This document shows positions 12,493 through 21,532 of a stretch of 64,000 nt of DNA, one piece after another; within the stretch, counting starts at the first letter, position 1, and every line of letters starts with the position of its first letter. A program made the translations under genes and the position numbers. The stretch is from Acidobacteriota bacterium (lineage in GTDB: Bacteria; Acidobacteriota; Thermoanaerobaculia; UBA5066). The notes below the pieces were generated by a model. It was not told the DNA's origin. It did not search any database and was given only the letters and a program-made list of their open reading frames with translations. The stretch lies in assembly GCA_029781975.1 (NCBI GenBank), contig JAKOVQ010000016.1:186001-250000 (forward strand), in the 5' to 3' direction.

Positions 12493-13319
12493 GGCGTCCC
12501 CCCGGCCGCGACCGGCGCCACCGTCCCGGCGGGGCCCCCGGCCTCGCGCTCCAGGAGCTCCCGGGCGATCCCGAGGTAGGCCTCCGCCCCGCGCGACTTC
12601 ACGTCGTAGAGGAAGATCGGCTTGCCGAACGAGGGGGCCTCGCCGAGGCGGACGTTCCGGGGGACGACGTTCCGGAAGAGCGCGCCGCCGAAATAGCGCC
12701 GCACCTCCTCCAGGACCTGCCGGGAAAGGTTGAGGCGGTCGTCCCACATGGTCGCCAGGACCCCCGCGATGGAGAGGGCCGGGTTGAGGCTCTCCCGGAC
12801 CCGGTCGATGGTCGCCAGCAGCTCCGAGACCCCTTCCAGGGCGAAGTACTCGCACTGGATCGGGACGAGAACCCCGTCCGCGGCCGTCAGGGCGTTGATC
12901 GTGAGGAGCCCCAGGGAGGGGGGGCAATCGATCAAGACGTGGTCGAACCGGGCCGGGACCTCGGCGAGCCGATCCGCCAGCAGGAACTCGCGGCGCTCCG
13001 TCCCGACCAGCTCGATCTCCGCGCCGACGAGCTCGCGGCTGGCCGGGAGGAGCGAGAGGTGGGCCAGCTCGGTCGATCGGACCGCCTCGGAGAACGGGGC
13101 CTGGCCGACGAGCCAGTCGTACACGGTCGCCCCGAGGGTCGCCTTGTCGACGCCGAGGCCCCCGGTGCTGTTCCCCTGGGGGTCGAAGTCGACGAGGAGG
13201 ACGTCCTTCTCGAGGAGCGCGAGGGCGGCCGCGACGCTGATGGCCGTCGTGGTCTTCCCCACCCCCCCTTTCTGGTTCGCCACCGCGAGCCGGCGGCCGC
13301 GGCCTGTGGAATGTTTCAC
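12489..13319 (-). CDS. parA: Chromosome partitioning ATPase ParA (Soj)
   Basis: RRLAVANQKGGVGKTTTAISVAAALALLEKDVLLVDFDPQGNSTGGLGV; GTG start at 13319. Confidence 0.97.
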   Translation of the reverse strand: MKHSTGRGRRLAVANQKGGVGKTTTAISVAAALALLEKDVLLVDFDPQGNSTGGLGVDKATLGATVYDWLVGQAPFSEAVRSTELAHLSLLPASRELVGAEIELVGTERREFLLADRLAEVPARFDHVLIDCPPSLGLLTINALTAADGVLVPIQCEYFALEGVSELLATIDRVRESLNPALSIAGVLATMWDDRLNLSRQVLEEVRRYFGGALFRNVVPRNVRLGEAPSFGKPIFLYDVKSRGAEAYLGIARELLEREAGGPAGTVAPVAAGGTP

Positions 13320-13327
13320 GTGGAACG
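13312..13327. promoter_or_regulatory. parS: parS-like centromere site
   Basis: TGTTTCACGTGGAACG, 14/16 to the parS consensus TGTTTCACGTGAAACA; located at the parA start codon. Confidence 0.88.
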
Positions 13328-13984
13328 CTCCAGAAGCGCGATCCCACGCGCCTCGCTCCCGGGGGAGGGGTGAAACGAAATCCTGTGGATTCCGGACTCC
13401 CGCTCGATGCGCGGAACGAGGTCCGCGGAGGTCCAGAGGAGGGCCCGGGCGTCCGCCGACAGGGCCGGCGCGGCCCCGCGGACCAGCGTGCCCGCATGCG
13501 CCACGGCGCGGCTCGTGAGGACGTCGAAGGGAGCCAGCTTCCGAATCTCCTTCCCGGCGGGATCGGGAAATCTAGCGTTCACCACCCGGGCCGTCAATCC
13601 GAGAAGCGAGACGAGCTCCGCCAGGATCCGCGCCTTCTTCCCCGTCGACTCGACCAGGACCCCCTCGACGTCCCGCCGGACGATCAGGAGGGGCAGCGCC
13701 GGGAGCCCGCCGCCGGACCCGAGGTCCAGGAGGCGGAGCGGACGTTCCGGCCGCGGCCGGGGGAGGAGCTCCAACCCCTCCAGCGACTCGACGAGGTGCC
13801 TCTCGACGAGGATGGTCGGGGCGGCGTCGCGCCGCGACAGGAGGTGGACGCGCGCGTCCGCCGCCAGGAGCGCTTCCAGGTACCGGGCGAGATCCTCCGC
13901 CGATTCCTCGACCGCCCGGGCGGACTCCGGTGGGAGCCTCCCGGCCGCGGCGCGCACCTCCCGGCCGAGCGTCGGAGCGCTCAC
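13316..13984 (-). CDS. rsmG: 16S rRNA (guanine527-N7)-methyltransferase RsmG
   Basis: RLLDLGSGGGLPALPLLIVRRDVEGVLVESTGKKARILAELVSLLGL...VLTSRAVA; GTG start at 13984. Confidence 0.95.
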   Translation of the reverse strand: MSAPTLGREVRAAAGRLPPESARAVEESAEDLARYLEALLAADARVHLLSRRDAAPTILVERHLVESLEGLELLPRPRPERPLRLLDLGSGGGLPALPLLIVRRDVEGVLVESTGKKARILAELVSLLGLTARVVNARFPDPAGKEIRKLAPFDVLTSRAVAHAGTLVRGAAPALSADARALLWTSADLVPRIERESGIHRISFHPSPGSEARGIALLERST

Positions 13985-15894
13985 GCGGCCCCCGGCCGTT
14001 CGCCGGCGGCGAGGCGCGCCAGGAGGAGGGTCACGGCGGCCGGACTGACCCCGGGGATCCGGGCGGCCTGTCCGATCGTCCGCGGCCGGTGCCGCTCGAG
14101 CTTCTCGGCGGCCTCGAGCGAGAGGCCCGGCGTCCCTCGATAGACCCACCCGTCCGGGATCCGCCGCTCGGACGACCGGCGTGCCCTGTCGATCGCCTCG
14201 TGCTCCCGGCGGACGAACCCCTCGTACCGGGCCTCGTCGACGAGCCGCCGCCACGTCGCGTCGTCCAGCCCCGGCAGGAGCGCGGCCCCACGGGGCGAGA
14301 GGCGGCGGCCCGCGAGCCTCCGGAGCGTCTCCGCGTCGACGTCGGGCCGCCGGAGGAGCCCGCCCAGGGTGGTCTCCGCCGAAAGGGGAATCCCGAGGGC
14401 CGCGAGCTCCGCCACCGTTTCCCGATCGGGCACGACGCGGCAGGCGCCGACCTCCTCCCGCAGCCGCCCGAGCCGGGCCTCTCTCTCGAGGATCGGCGCC
14501 GCCACCCGCTCGTCGACCAGCCCCCGGGCGACCGCCCTGGGCAGGAGGCGGGCCTCCGCGCTCTCGGCCCCGAGGAGGAGCCGGTGCTCGGCCCGCGAGG
14601 TCAGGAGGCGGTACGGCTCGTCGGCGCCCTGGGTCACGAGGTCGTCGATCATCACCCCGATGTAGGCCTCGTGGCGCGCGAGGACGAACGGCTCGGCGGT
14701 CGATCCCGCCGCCCGGTTTGCGGCGTTCACCCCCGCGATGACCCCCTGTCCCGCCGCCTCCTCGTAGCCGGAGGTCCCGTTGACCTGTCCCGCCAGGAAG
14801 AGCCCCGGGAGCCCGCGGACCTCCAGGGTGTCGTCGAGCTGCTCCGGCAGGACGACGTCGTACTCGACGGCGTACGCGGCGCGCAGGATCTCTGCTTTCT
14901 CGAGGCCGGGAATCGCGTGGACGATCCCCTCCTGCACGTCGGCCGGGAGACTCATCGACAGGCCGTTGAGGTAGAGCCAGGCCGTGTCGAGCCCCTCGGG
15001 CTCGACGAAGATCTGGTGCCGCTCCCGCTCGGCGAACCGGACCACCTTGTCCTCGATCGACGGGCAGTAGCGGGGGCCGCGCCCGACGATCGTCCCCGCG
15101 TAGAGCGGCGAGCGGTGGAGGTTCTCCCGGATCCTCGCGTGGACCTCCTCCGACGTGTGGGTGAGCCAGCAGGCGACCTGCGGGAGCGCCGGGAAGCGCG
15201 ACCCGCGCGTCCGGAACGAGAACGGCGTCGGGACGGGGTCGCCCGTGGAGAGCTCCATCCGCCCGGTGTCGACGCTGTCGCGGTGGACCCGGGGGGGGGT
15301 CCCCGTCTTCATCCGGGTGGTCCTCAGCCCGAGGCCCCGGAGCGCGTCCGAGAGGGCGACGGCCGCCGGCTCCCCCCAGCGTCCCTCCTCCTGGCGACGG
15401 TCGCCGACGTGGATCAGGCCCCGGAGGAAGGTCCCTCCGGTGACGACTGCTGCGTTGCAGCGAACGGCGCTCCCGTCCTCGAAGACCACGCTCCGGAGCC
15501 GGTTCCTCTCCACGCCGATACCGACGGCGACGGCAGCGAGGAGGGTGAGGTTCGGCGCCTCGGCGAGGAGCCGCCTCATCTCGCGGGAGTAGGCCCCCTT
15601 GTCGGACTGGCAGCGCGGACCCCGAACGGCCGGGCCGCGCGACGCGTTCAGCACCTTGAACTGGATGCCGGTCCGGTCGGCCACGACCCCCATGGCGCCC
15701 CCGAGGGCATCGACCTCCCGGACGACCTGCCCTTTCGCGAGCCCGCCGACGGCCGGGTTGCAGCTCATCCGCCCGACGGCGTCCCTCTCCCGGGTGACGA
15801 GGAGCGTTCGCCGTCCCAGCCTCGCCGCGGCCAGCGCCGCCTCGCACCCCGCGTGCCCCGCCCCCACGACGACGACGTCGTACCGGTCGTCCAC
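13981..15894 (-). CDS. mnmG: tRNA uridine-5-carboxymethylaminomethyl modification enzyme MnmG
   Basis: YDVVVVGAGHAGCEAALAAARLG...GRMSCNPAVGGLAKGQVVREVDALGG...GQVNGTSGYEEAAGQGVIAGVNAA; GTG start at 15894. Confidence 0.98.
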   Translation of the reverse strand: MDDRYDVVVVGAGHAGCEAALAAARLGRRTLLVTRERDAVGRMSCNPAVGGLAKGQVVREVDALGGAMGVVADRTGIQFKVLNASRGPAVRGPRCQSDKGAYSREMRRLLAEAPNLTLLAAVAVGIGVERNRLRSVVFEDGSAVRCNAAVVTGGTFLRGLIHVGDRRQEEGRWGEPAAVALSDALRGLGLRTTRMKTGTPPRVHRDSVDTGRMELSTGDPVPTPFSFRTRGSRFPALPQVACWLTHTSEEVHARIRENLHRSPLYAGTIVGRGPRYCPSIEDKVVRFAERERHQIFVEPEGLDTAWLYLNGLSMSLPADVQEGIVHAIPGLEKAEILRAAYAVEYDVVLPEQLDDTLEVRGLPGLFLAGQVNGTSGYEEAAGQGVIAGVNAANRAAGSTAEPFVLARHEAYIGVMIDDLVTQGADEPYRLLTSRAEHRLLLGAESAEARLLPRAVARGLVDERVAAPILEREARLGRLREEVGACRVVPDRETVAELAALGIPLSAETTLGGLLRRPDVDAETLRRLAGRRLSPRGAALLPGLDDATWRRLVDEARYEGFVRREHEAIDRARRSSERRIPDGWVYRGTPGLSLEAAEKLERHRPRTIGQAARIPGVSPAAVTLLLARLAAGERPGAA

Positions 15895-15896
15895 GC

Positions 15897-17237
15897 CTAT
15901 TTCCCGATGCAGAAGGTCGAGAAGAGGCGGTCGAGGAGCTCCTCCGTCGCGGTCTCGCCGGTCACCTCGCCCAGCGCGGTCAGCGCCTCCCGCAGGAGGA
16001 GCGCCTCGAGCTCGACCGCGCCCCGGACCTCCCGCGCCGCGCGGACCGCGGCGTGCGCGCGTGTGACGGCGTCGCGGTGCCTCGGGATCGCGAGGAACTC
16101 GCCCGCCGGCTCCCCCGCGCCGCCCTCGTCGAGCCGCCGCACGATCTCCCTCCGGAGCGCGTCGAGCCCTTCTCCGTGAAGCGCGCAGACCACGCGCTCT
16201 CCGCGGGCCTCCGCCCGCGTCCGGTCCTCCGGTGACCGCCGGTCGGCCTGCGCCGCAACGACGACCCGCCGCCCGGCCGGGACCGCCGTCTCGTCTCCCG
16301 GCGCCGCGACCAGGAGGACGAGGTCCGCCGCCGCCGCGGCGCGCCCGGCGGCCTCCACGCCGAGCCGCTCCGCCTCGTCCTCCGTCCCGCGCAGCCCCGC
16401 CGTGTCGACCAGCCGGATCAGCCGCCCCGCGAGGAGCGTCGTCTCCGAGACGGCGTCCCGCGTCGTTCCGGGCGCCGGCGTCACGATCGCCCGGTCCCAC
16501 CCGAGGAGGGCGTTGAAGAGGGTCGACTTCCCGGCGTTCGGCGCGCCGGCGAGGACGACGGTCGGGACCGGGAGCGCTTCCCGTGCCGGCGCGAGGAGGT
16601 CGGCGAGCCGCCCGAGGGACGCCTCCAGCCCGTCGAGGTCCTCGCCCGCGGCGGGAGGCTCCACGTCCTCCGGAAAGTCGAGAAGCGCCTCCCGCGACGA
16701 CAGCGCGGTGAGGAGCGTCTCGCGCACGGCGGCGACCCGGGCGGAGAGCGCGCCCCGGACGAGGCCGAGCGCCCGTGCGGCCGTCGCCGGGCTCGCCGCC
16801 GTCACCAGCCTGCCGATTCCCTCGGCGCCGGCGAGGTCGATCCGTCCGTTCGCCAGGGCCCTCCGCGTGAACTCGCCCGGGCGCGCCCTCCGCGCCCCCG
16901 CGGCGACGCAGGCGTCGACCAGGGCGGAGACGACGACCGGCGCGCCGTGGCAGTGGAGCTCCACCACCTCCTCCCCCGTCGCCGACCGCGGCGCGAGGAA
17001 GGGGAGGACGAGGCCCTCGTCGACGACCGCGCCGTCCGGCCCCCTCATCTCGGACAGGAGCGCGTGCCGCGGCCGCGGCCGCTCGGGGAGCGCGGGCGCG
17101 ACGCGACGAGCGAGGCTCACCGCCCGCCCGGCCGGACCGCTCAGCCGGACGATCGCGACGGCGCCGGCTCCGGGCGCCGTCGCCGGCGCGACGATGACGT
17201 CGCCGGTCCCCTCGGGGTCCGCGACCAGGCGCGCCAT
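15897..17237 (-). CDS. mnmE: tRNA modification GTPase MnmE
   Basis: GAPNAGKSTLFNALLGWDRAIVTPAPGTTRD...VDTAGLR...C-terminal FCIGK. Confidence 0.98.
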   Translation of the reverse strand: MARLVADPEGTGDVIVAPATAPGAGAVAIVRLSGPAGRAVSLARRVAPALPERPRPRHALLSEMRGPDGAVVDEGLVLPFLAPRSATGEEVVELHCHGAPVVVSALVDACVAAGARRARPGEFTRRALANGRIDLAGAEGIGRLVTAASPATAARALGLVRGALSARVAAVRETLLTALSSREALLDFPEDVEPPAAGEDLDGLEASLGRLADLLAPAREALPVPTVVLAGAPNAGKSTLFNALLGWDRAIVTPAPGTTRDAVSETTLLAGRLIRLVDTAGLRGTEDEAERLGVEAAGRAAAAADLVLLVAAPGDETAVPAGRRVVVAAQADRRSPEDRTRAEARGERVVCALHGEGLDALRREIVRRLDEGGAGEPAGEFLAIPRHRDAVTRAHAAVRAAREVRGAVELEALLLREALTALGEVTGETATEELLDRLFSTFCIGK

Positions 17238-17277
17238 CGTTTCGCCCCCTCCCGCGGGGAGCCGGCCGCCCCGTCCG

Positions 17278-18987
17278 TCACGCCTTCTTCGCCTTCGGGC
17301 GGATGCCCAGGTCCGTGTAGCGCTCGAGGAGGAGCTGCTGCGCGATCGACAGGACGTTCTGGACGAGCCAGTAGAGGACGAGGCCCGAGGGCATGTCCTT
17401 GAACATGAAGCCGAAGACGAGCGGGAGGAACGCCATCATCCGCCGCGTGGTGGCGTCTCCCGTCGCCGGCGTCATCTGCTGCTGCAGCCACATGGTGGCC
17501 GTCATCAGGATCGGGGTGACGTACCAGGGGTCCTTCGCGGACAGGTCCTGGATCCAGAGCGCGAACGGGGCGTGCCTCAGCTCGATCGCGTGGGCGAGGA
17601 GGTTGTAGAAGGCGATCAGGATCGGCATCTGCAGGAGGAGGGGGAGGCAGCCTCCGGCGGGGTTCACCCCCTCGTTCCGGTAGAGCCCCATCATCTCCTC
17701 GTTCATCTTGGCCCGCGCCTCGGGGTCGGTCTTGATCTTGGCCGCCCACTTGATCTTCAGCGCCTCCACCTTCGGCTGCAGCGCGCTCATCTTCTTCATC
17801 GAGACGAGCTGCTTGTAGGTGAGGGGGAAGAGGAGGATCTTGATGACGCCGGTGATCAGGATGATCGCCACGCCCCAGTTCCCCGAGAAGGCGTAGAGCC
17901 CCTTCAGCATCCAGAGGAGCGGCTTGGCGAGGATGGCGAACCATCCGTAGTCGATGAGCTTCTCGAGCCCGGGCCGGACCGCCTCGAGGACGTCGATCTG
18001 CTTCGGGCCGAGGAAGACGTCCGTCTTCAGCACCCCGGGCGCGCTCGCCACGACCTCCGTCTCCCTGTCCTCGCCCGGCTTGCCCCCCGCCTGGGCCGGC
18101 GGCGTCTCCACCGCGACGGGACGGAGCGTGACGCTCGTCCCCGGGGCGGGCAGGAAGGCGGTGACGAAGTAGTTGTCCTCCACGCCGGCGGCCATCACCC
18201 CCGGCTCCACCGCCAGCGGCTCCTTGAGCCCGTCCTTCGCGTGGCGGGTCACCGAGCCCGAGGCGCTCAACGTGACGCTGGACCCGGGCTTCGTGTACCG
18301 GTTCTGCAGCTCCTCAGGCGAGGGGTTCCCCAGGCCGGGGCCGAGCTCGACCGCCACCGGAAGGTCCGAGCCCTCCTGGCGCTCCACCCGGAGGGAGACG
18401 ACGTAGCCGTCGCCGAACGTGTAGGTGCGCGTGACGGCGTTCCCGTCCGGCTCGCGGTAGCGGAAGCGGACGATCGTCCTGAGCCCCTCGGTCCTCACGT
18501 CGGCCTCGTGGAGCGCCGTCGCCGCCCGCTTCAGAAAGGCGTCCCCCTCCAGCGTCAGGATCCGGCCGGGGTACGAGTCGCCGTGCCGGACCAGGTCGAG
18601 GGGCTGGCCGGCGTGGTCCTGGAACTTCTTCAGCGCGAAGGCCGTGAGGTCCCCGCCCCGGTTCGAGAGGCGCGCCGTGTAGAGCGCGGTCGAGACGACG
18701 TAGTCGCGCGGCTCCGCGGCAGCGATCGGGGTCACCGCGACCGCGCGGGGGGCGGCCGTCGCGGCAGGTTGCGCCGCTGCTTGCCCCGCGGGGACGACGG
18801 GTGCGGCCGTCGCCGCCGGCGGCGTGGTGGCGCCGGCCGCGGAGGCCACCGGCGCGGTCGCCGTCGCTCCCGACCCGGGCGTCCCCGCCGGGCCGGGCTT
18901 CGGCCGCTCCGGCGGGAAGAGGATCGTCCAGAGGATCAGGACGGCGGCCGACAGACCGAAGGCGAGGGCGAGACGTTTCGATTCCAA
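17278..18987 (-). CDS. yidC: Membrane protein insertase YidC
   Basis: NWGVAIILITGVIKILLFPLTYKQLVSMKKMSALQPKVEALK...EEMMGLYRNEGVNPAGGCLPLLLQMPILIAFYNLL; likely TTG start at 18987. Confidence 0.96.
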   Translation of the reverse strand: MESKRLALAFGLSAAVLILWTILFPPERPKPGPAGTPGSGATATAPVASAAGATTPPAATAAPVVPAGQAAAQPAATAAPRAVAVTPIAAAEPRDYVVSTALYTARLSNRGGDLTAFALKKFQDHAGQPLDLVRHGDSYPGRILTLEGDAFLKRAATALHEADVRTEGLRTIVRFRYREPDGNAVTRTYTFGDGYVVSLRVERQEGSDLPVAVELGPGLGNPSPEELQNRYTKPGSSVTLSASGSVTRHAKDGLKEPLAVEPGVMAAGVEDNYFVTAFLPAPGTSVTLRPVAVETPPAQAGGKPGEDRETEVVASAPGVLKTDVFLGPKQIDVLEAVRPGLEKLIDYGWFAILAKPLLWMLKGLYAFSGNWGVAIILITGVIKILLFPLTYKQLVSMKKMSALQPKVEALKIKWAAKIKTDPEARAKMNEEMMGLYRNEGVNPAGGCLPLLLQMPILIAFYNLLAHAIELRHAPFALWIQDLSAKDPWYVTPILMTATMWLQQQMTPATGDATTRRMMAFLPLVFGFMFKDMPSGLVLYWLVQNVLSIAQQLLLERYTDLGIRPKAKKA

Positions 18988-19012
18988 CGGGGACTCCTCG
19001 GGACGCCGGCCC

Positions 19013-19267
19013 TCAGGGGACCGGGTCGATGCCTCCCGGGTGGAACGGGTGGCAGCGGGCGAGACGCCGGAGGGCCAGGACGAGCCCCCGGCCGGCGCCG
19101 TGGCGGAGCACCGACTCCCGGGCATATTCGGAGCAGGTGGGGGTGAAGCGGCAGGCCGGGGGGAGGAGCGGCGAGAGGAAGCGCTTGTACGCCGCGAAGA
19201 CGCCCGCCAGCGCACGGGCGACGAGGCCCGGCCCCGGGGACGGCACGGCCTCTCCGGCGACGTTCAT
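19013..19267 (-). CDS. yidD: Membrane protein insertion efficiency factor YidD
   Basis: [31 protein letters not shown]...[18 protein letters not shown]. Confidence 0.95.
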   Translation of the reverse strand: MNVAGEAVPSPGPGLVARALAGVFAAYKRFLSPLLPPACRFTPTCSEYARESVLRHGAGRGLVLALRRLARCHPFHPGGIDPVP

Positions 19268-19674
19268 CGGGCGGGGCCCGCCTTTCTCTCGCGCGTGAGC
19301 TTCTCGAGCAGGCGGTCGAGATCCGCGGCGAGATCCGCGTAGGTCGCCTCGGCTGCGGCGTCGCGGGCGTTGATCACCACGTCGAGCCCGGAGCGCCCGG
19401 CCTCCGGCCATCGCCGCGGCGACCGCCGGAAGCTCTCCTTCAGGCGGCGCCGGATCCGGTTCCGGACGACCGCCGTCCCCGACTTCCGGGTCACGGTGAC
19501 GCCCAGACGGACCCCCGCCCCGGCGCTTTCCCGGGCGAACCCGATCAGGAACCGTCCGTAGGCTTTCCGCCCCGCGTCGTACACCGCGCGGTACTCCGCC
19601 CGGCGGCGGATCCGTTCCTCGCGGGCGAGCCGCTCGCGGCGGGGAGCCGCAGGGGCCGTCGGCTCGGCGGGCAC
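19264..19674 (-). CDS. rnpA: Ribonuclease P protein component
   Basis: [24 protein letters not shown]...[28 protein letters not shown]. Confidence 0.94.
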   Translation of the reverse strand: MPAEPTAPAAPRRERLAREERIRRRAEYRAVYDAGRKAYGRFLIGFARESAGAGVRLGVTVTRKSGTAVVRNRIRRRLKESFRRSPRRWPEAGRSGLDVVINARDAAAEATYADLAADLDRLLEKLTRERKAGPAR

Positions 19675-19705
19675 GGTCGTCGGGGGGACGGGGCCGTCGG
19701 CCCCG

Positions 19706-19840
19706 TCAGACCGTCAGGCGCTTGCGCCCCTTGGCCCGGCGGCGCGCGAGCACGGCGCGTCCGTTCTTGGTCCGCATCCGGACGAGGAAACCGTGGGTGC
19801 GCTTGCGGCGGCGGTTGTTCGGCTGAAACGTTCTCTTCAT
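19706..19840 (-). CDS. rpmH: Ribosomal protein bL34
   Basis: Manual translation: [44 protein letters not shown]; too short for the supplied ORF track. Confidence 0.97.
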   Translation of the reverse strand: MKRTFQPNNRRRKRTHGFLVRMRTKNGRAVLARRRAKGRKRLTV

Positions 19841-19928
19841 GGCCTCCCTCGAAGGACAGGGAGCGGCGGATTCTCCGGGGGAAGCCCCTCTCTGTCAACC
19901 CGAGGGCCCCCGGAGCCGGGAGGATCGC

Positions 19929-21299
19929 ATGCTAGCATTTCGCCATCGAACGGCACCGGTGCCGAGCCGGGACGGGCAGCCTGTGGAAAAGACGACCTCC
20001 TGGGATCGGATTCTCGAGCACCTCAAGAGCCGCGTCGACGAGCGGGACTTCGAGACCTGGTTCCGCGGCACGCGCCAGAAGTCCGAGAGCGCGGACGCCA
20101 TTAACGTCCTGATCACGAGCCCCCTCTTCATCGAGTACATCCCGCGCGAGTTCGGCGACCGGATCGGCGAGGCCGCGCGCCTCGCCGGACTCGAGGGGAG
20201 GGAGATCCGCTTCCGGCTCGAGGGAGAGGAAGACTATCGTGCGGCCCTCACCCCTTCGCGCCAGGCGCCCCCCCGCCGGCGGACCGGGGACCTCAACCCC
20301 TCGTACACCTTCGAGAACTTCGTCACGGGGGCCTCGAACCGCCTCGCGCATGCCGCGGCCCTCCGCGTCGCGGACCAGACCTCGCGCCAGTACAACCCCC
20401 TCTTCATCTGCGGGGCGACGGGGCTCGGGAAGACCCACCTCATGCAGGCCATCGGGCACCGCCGCCTGAGCCGGCGCCCGGGGGAGAGGATCGTCTACCT
20501 CACCTCCGAGAGCTTCGTGAACGACGTCGTCGCCGGGGTCCGCTTCAACCGGATGGAGTCCGTCCGCCAGCGCCTGCGAGCCGTCGACGTCCTCCTGCTC
20601 GACGACGTCGAGTTCGTCGTCGGCAAGGAGGCCTCCGAGAACGAGCTCTTCCACACCTTCAACGCCCTCTACGAGGCGGGCAACCAGATCGTCTTCACGT
20701 CCGACGTGCCGCCGCGCGAGATCCCGGGGCTCACCGACCGTCTCAAGAGCCGCTTCGAGGGAGGGCTCATCGTCGACATCCAGCTCCCGGACTTCGAGAC
20801 GAAGGTCGCGATCCTCCGCCACAAGGCGGAGCACGCCAAGCTGGAGCTCTCCGACGAGGTGGCCTTCTTCCTCGCCGCCAAGGTCAAGTCCCACGTCCGC
20901 GAGCTCGAGGGCTACTTCAACCTCGTGGTGGCGACCGCGTCGCTCAAGGGGGAGCCGATCACGAAGGACCTCGCCCAGGAGGCGCTCCGGAGCGTCGTCA
21001 AGGACGAGGCCCACCGCGCCGCGCCGGCCGACATCCTCCGGGCGGTCGCCGGCCAGTTCGGCCTGAAGCCGGCCGAGCTCCGCGCGCGGACGAAGAGGAG
21101 CTCCATCGTCGTCCCGCGGCAGATCGCGATGTACGTCCTCAAGGAGACGACCAGCCTCTCCCTCCCGGAGATCGGACGGCTCTTCGGCGACAAGCACCAC
21201 ACCACGGCCCTCCACTCGATCCGGAAGGTGACGTCGCGACGGGAGGAGGACCCCGACTTCGACCGCCAGGTCGCGGCGCTGGTCGCCCAGTTTCGCTGA
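19929..21299 (+). CDS. dnaA: Chromosomal replication initiator DnaA
   Basis: NPSYTFENFVTGASNRLAHAAALRVAD...GATGLGKTHLMQAIGH...GRLFGDKHHTTALHSIRKV; ATG 19929 preceded by GGGAGG (alternative GTG at 19983). Confidence 0.97.
   Translation: MLAFRHRTAPVPSRDGQPVEKTTSWDRILEHLKSRVDERDFETWFRGTRQKSESADAINVLITSPLFIEYIPREFGDRIGEAARLAGLEGREIRFRLEGEEDYRAALTPSRQAPPRRRTGDLNPSYTFENFVTGASNRLAHAAALRVADQTSRQYNPLFICGATGLGKTHLMQAIGHRRLSRRPGERIVYLTSESFVNDVVAGVRFNRMESVRQRLRAVDVLLLDDVEFVVGKEASENELFHTFNALYEAGNQIVFTSDVPPREIPGLTDRLKSRFEGGLIVDIQLPDFETKVAILRHKAEHAKLELSDEVAFFLAAKVKSHVRELEGYFNLVVATASLKGEPITKDLAQEALRSVVKDEAHRAAPADILRAVAGQFGLKPAELRARTKRSSIVVPRQIAMYVLKETTSLSLPEIGRLFGDKHHTTALHSIRKVTSRREEDPDFDRQVAALVAQFR
19982..19990 (-). 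promoter_or_regulatory. Candidate DnaA box
   Basis: Minus strand TTTTCCACA, 8/9 to TTATCCACA; lies in the first codons of dnaA. Confidence 0.4.
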
Positions 21300-21532
21300 C
21301 CCCCCTGTCGAGATCCGCCGGTCCCCCTGTGCAACCCGGAGGAGATCTTCCCGGGGACGTCCCGGCGCCGACACAATCACACAGGGCGGCGCTCCGGGAT
21401 TCACAGCGATCGAATCAAGCAAACGGCGTCGTTTCATCGACTTACAAACCTCTTCAGGAAGGACCCCTCCCTTCTACTCCTACTTCTGGTAGATCTCTTT
21501 TGATGCTAAGATTTTAGGGTTAAGGAGGAGAC
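21300..21532. other. oriC: dnaA-dnaN intergenic region, candidate oriC/DUE
   Basis: 233-bp gap, unusually long for this window, ending in an AT-enriched tract (agatctcttttgatgctaagattttagggttaa); no perfect DnaA boxes seen. Confidence 0.4.

Noticed and set aside
13981-16500. Full 839-aa ORF as one protein
   Set aside because: mnmG homology begins at 15894; the extension is an out-of-frame read of mnmE.
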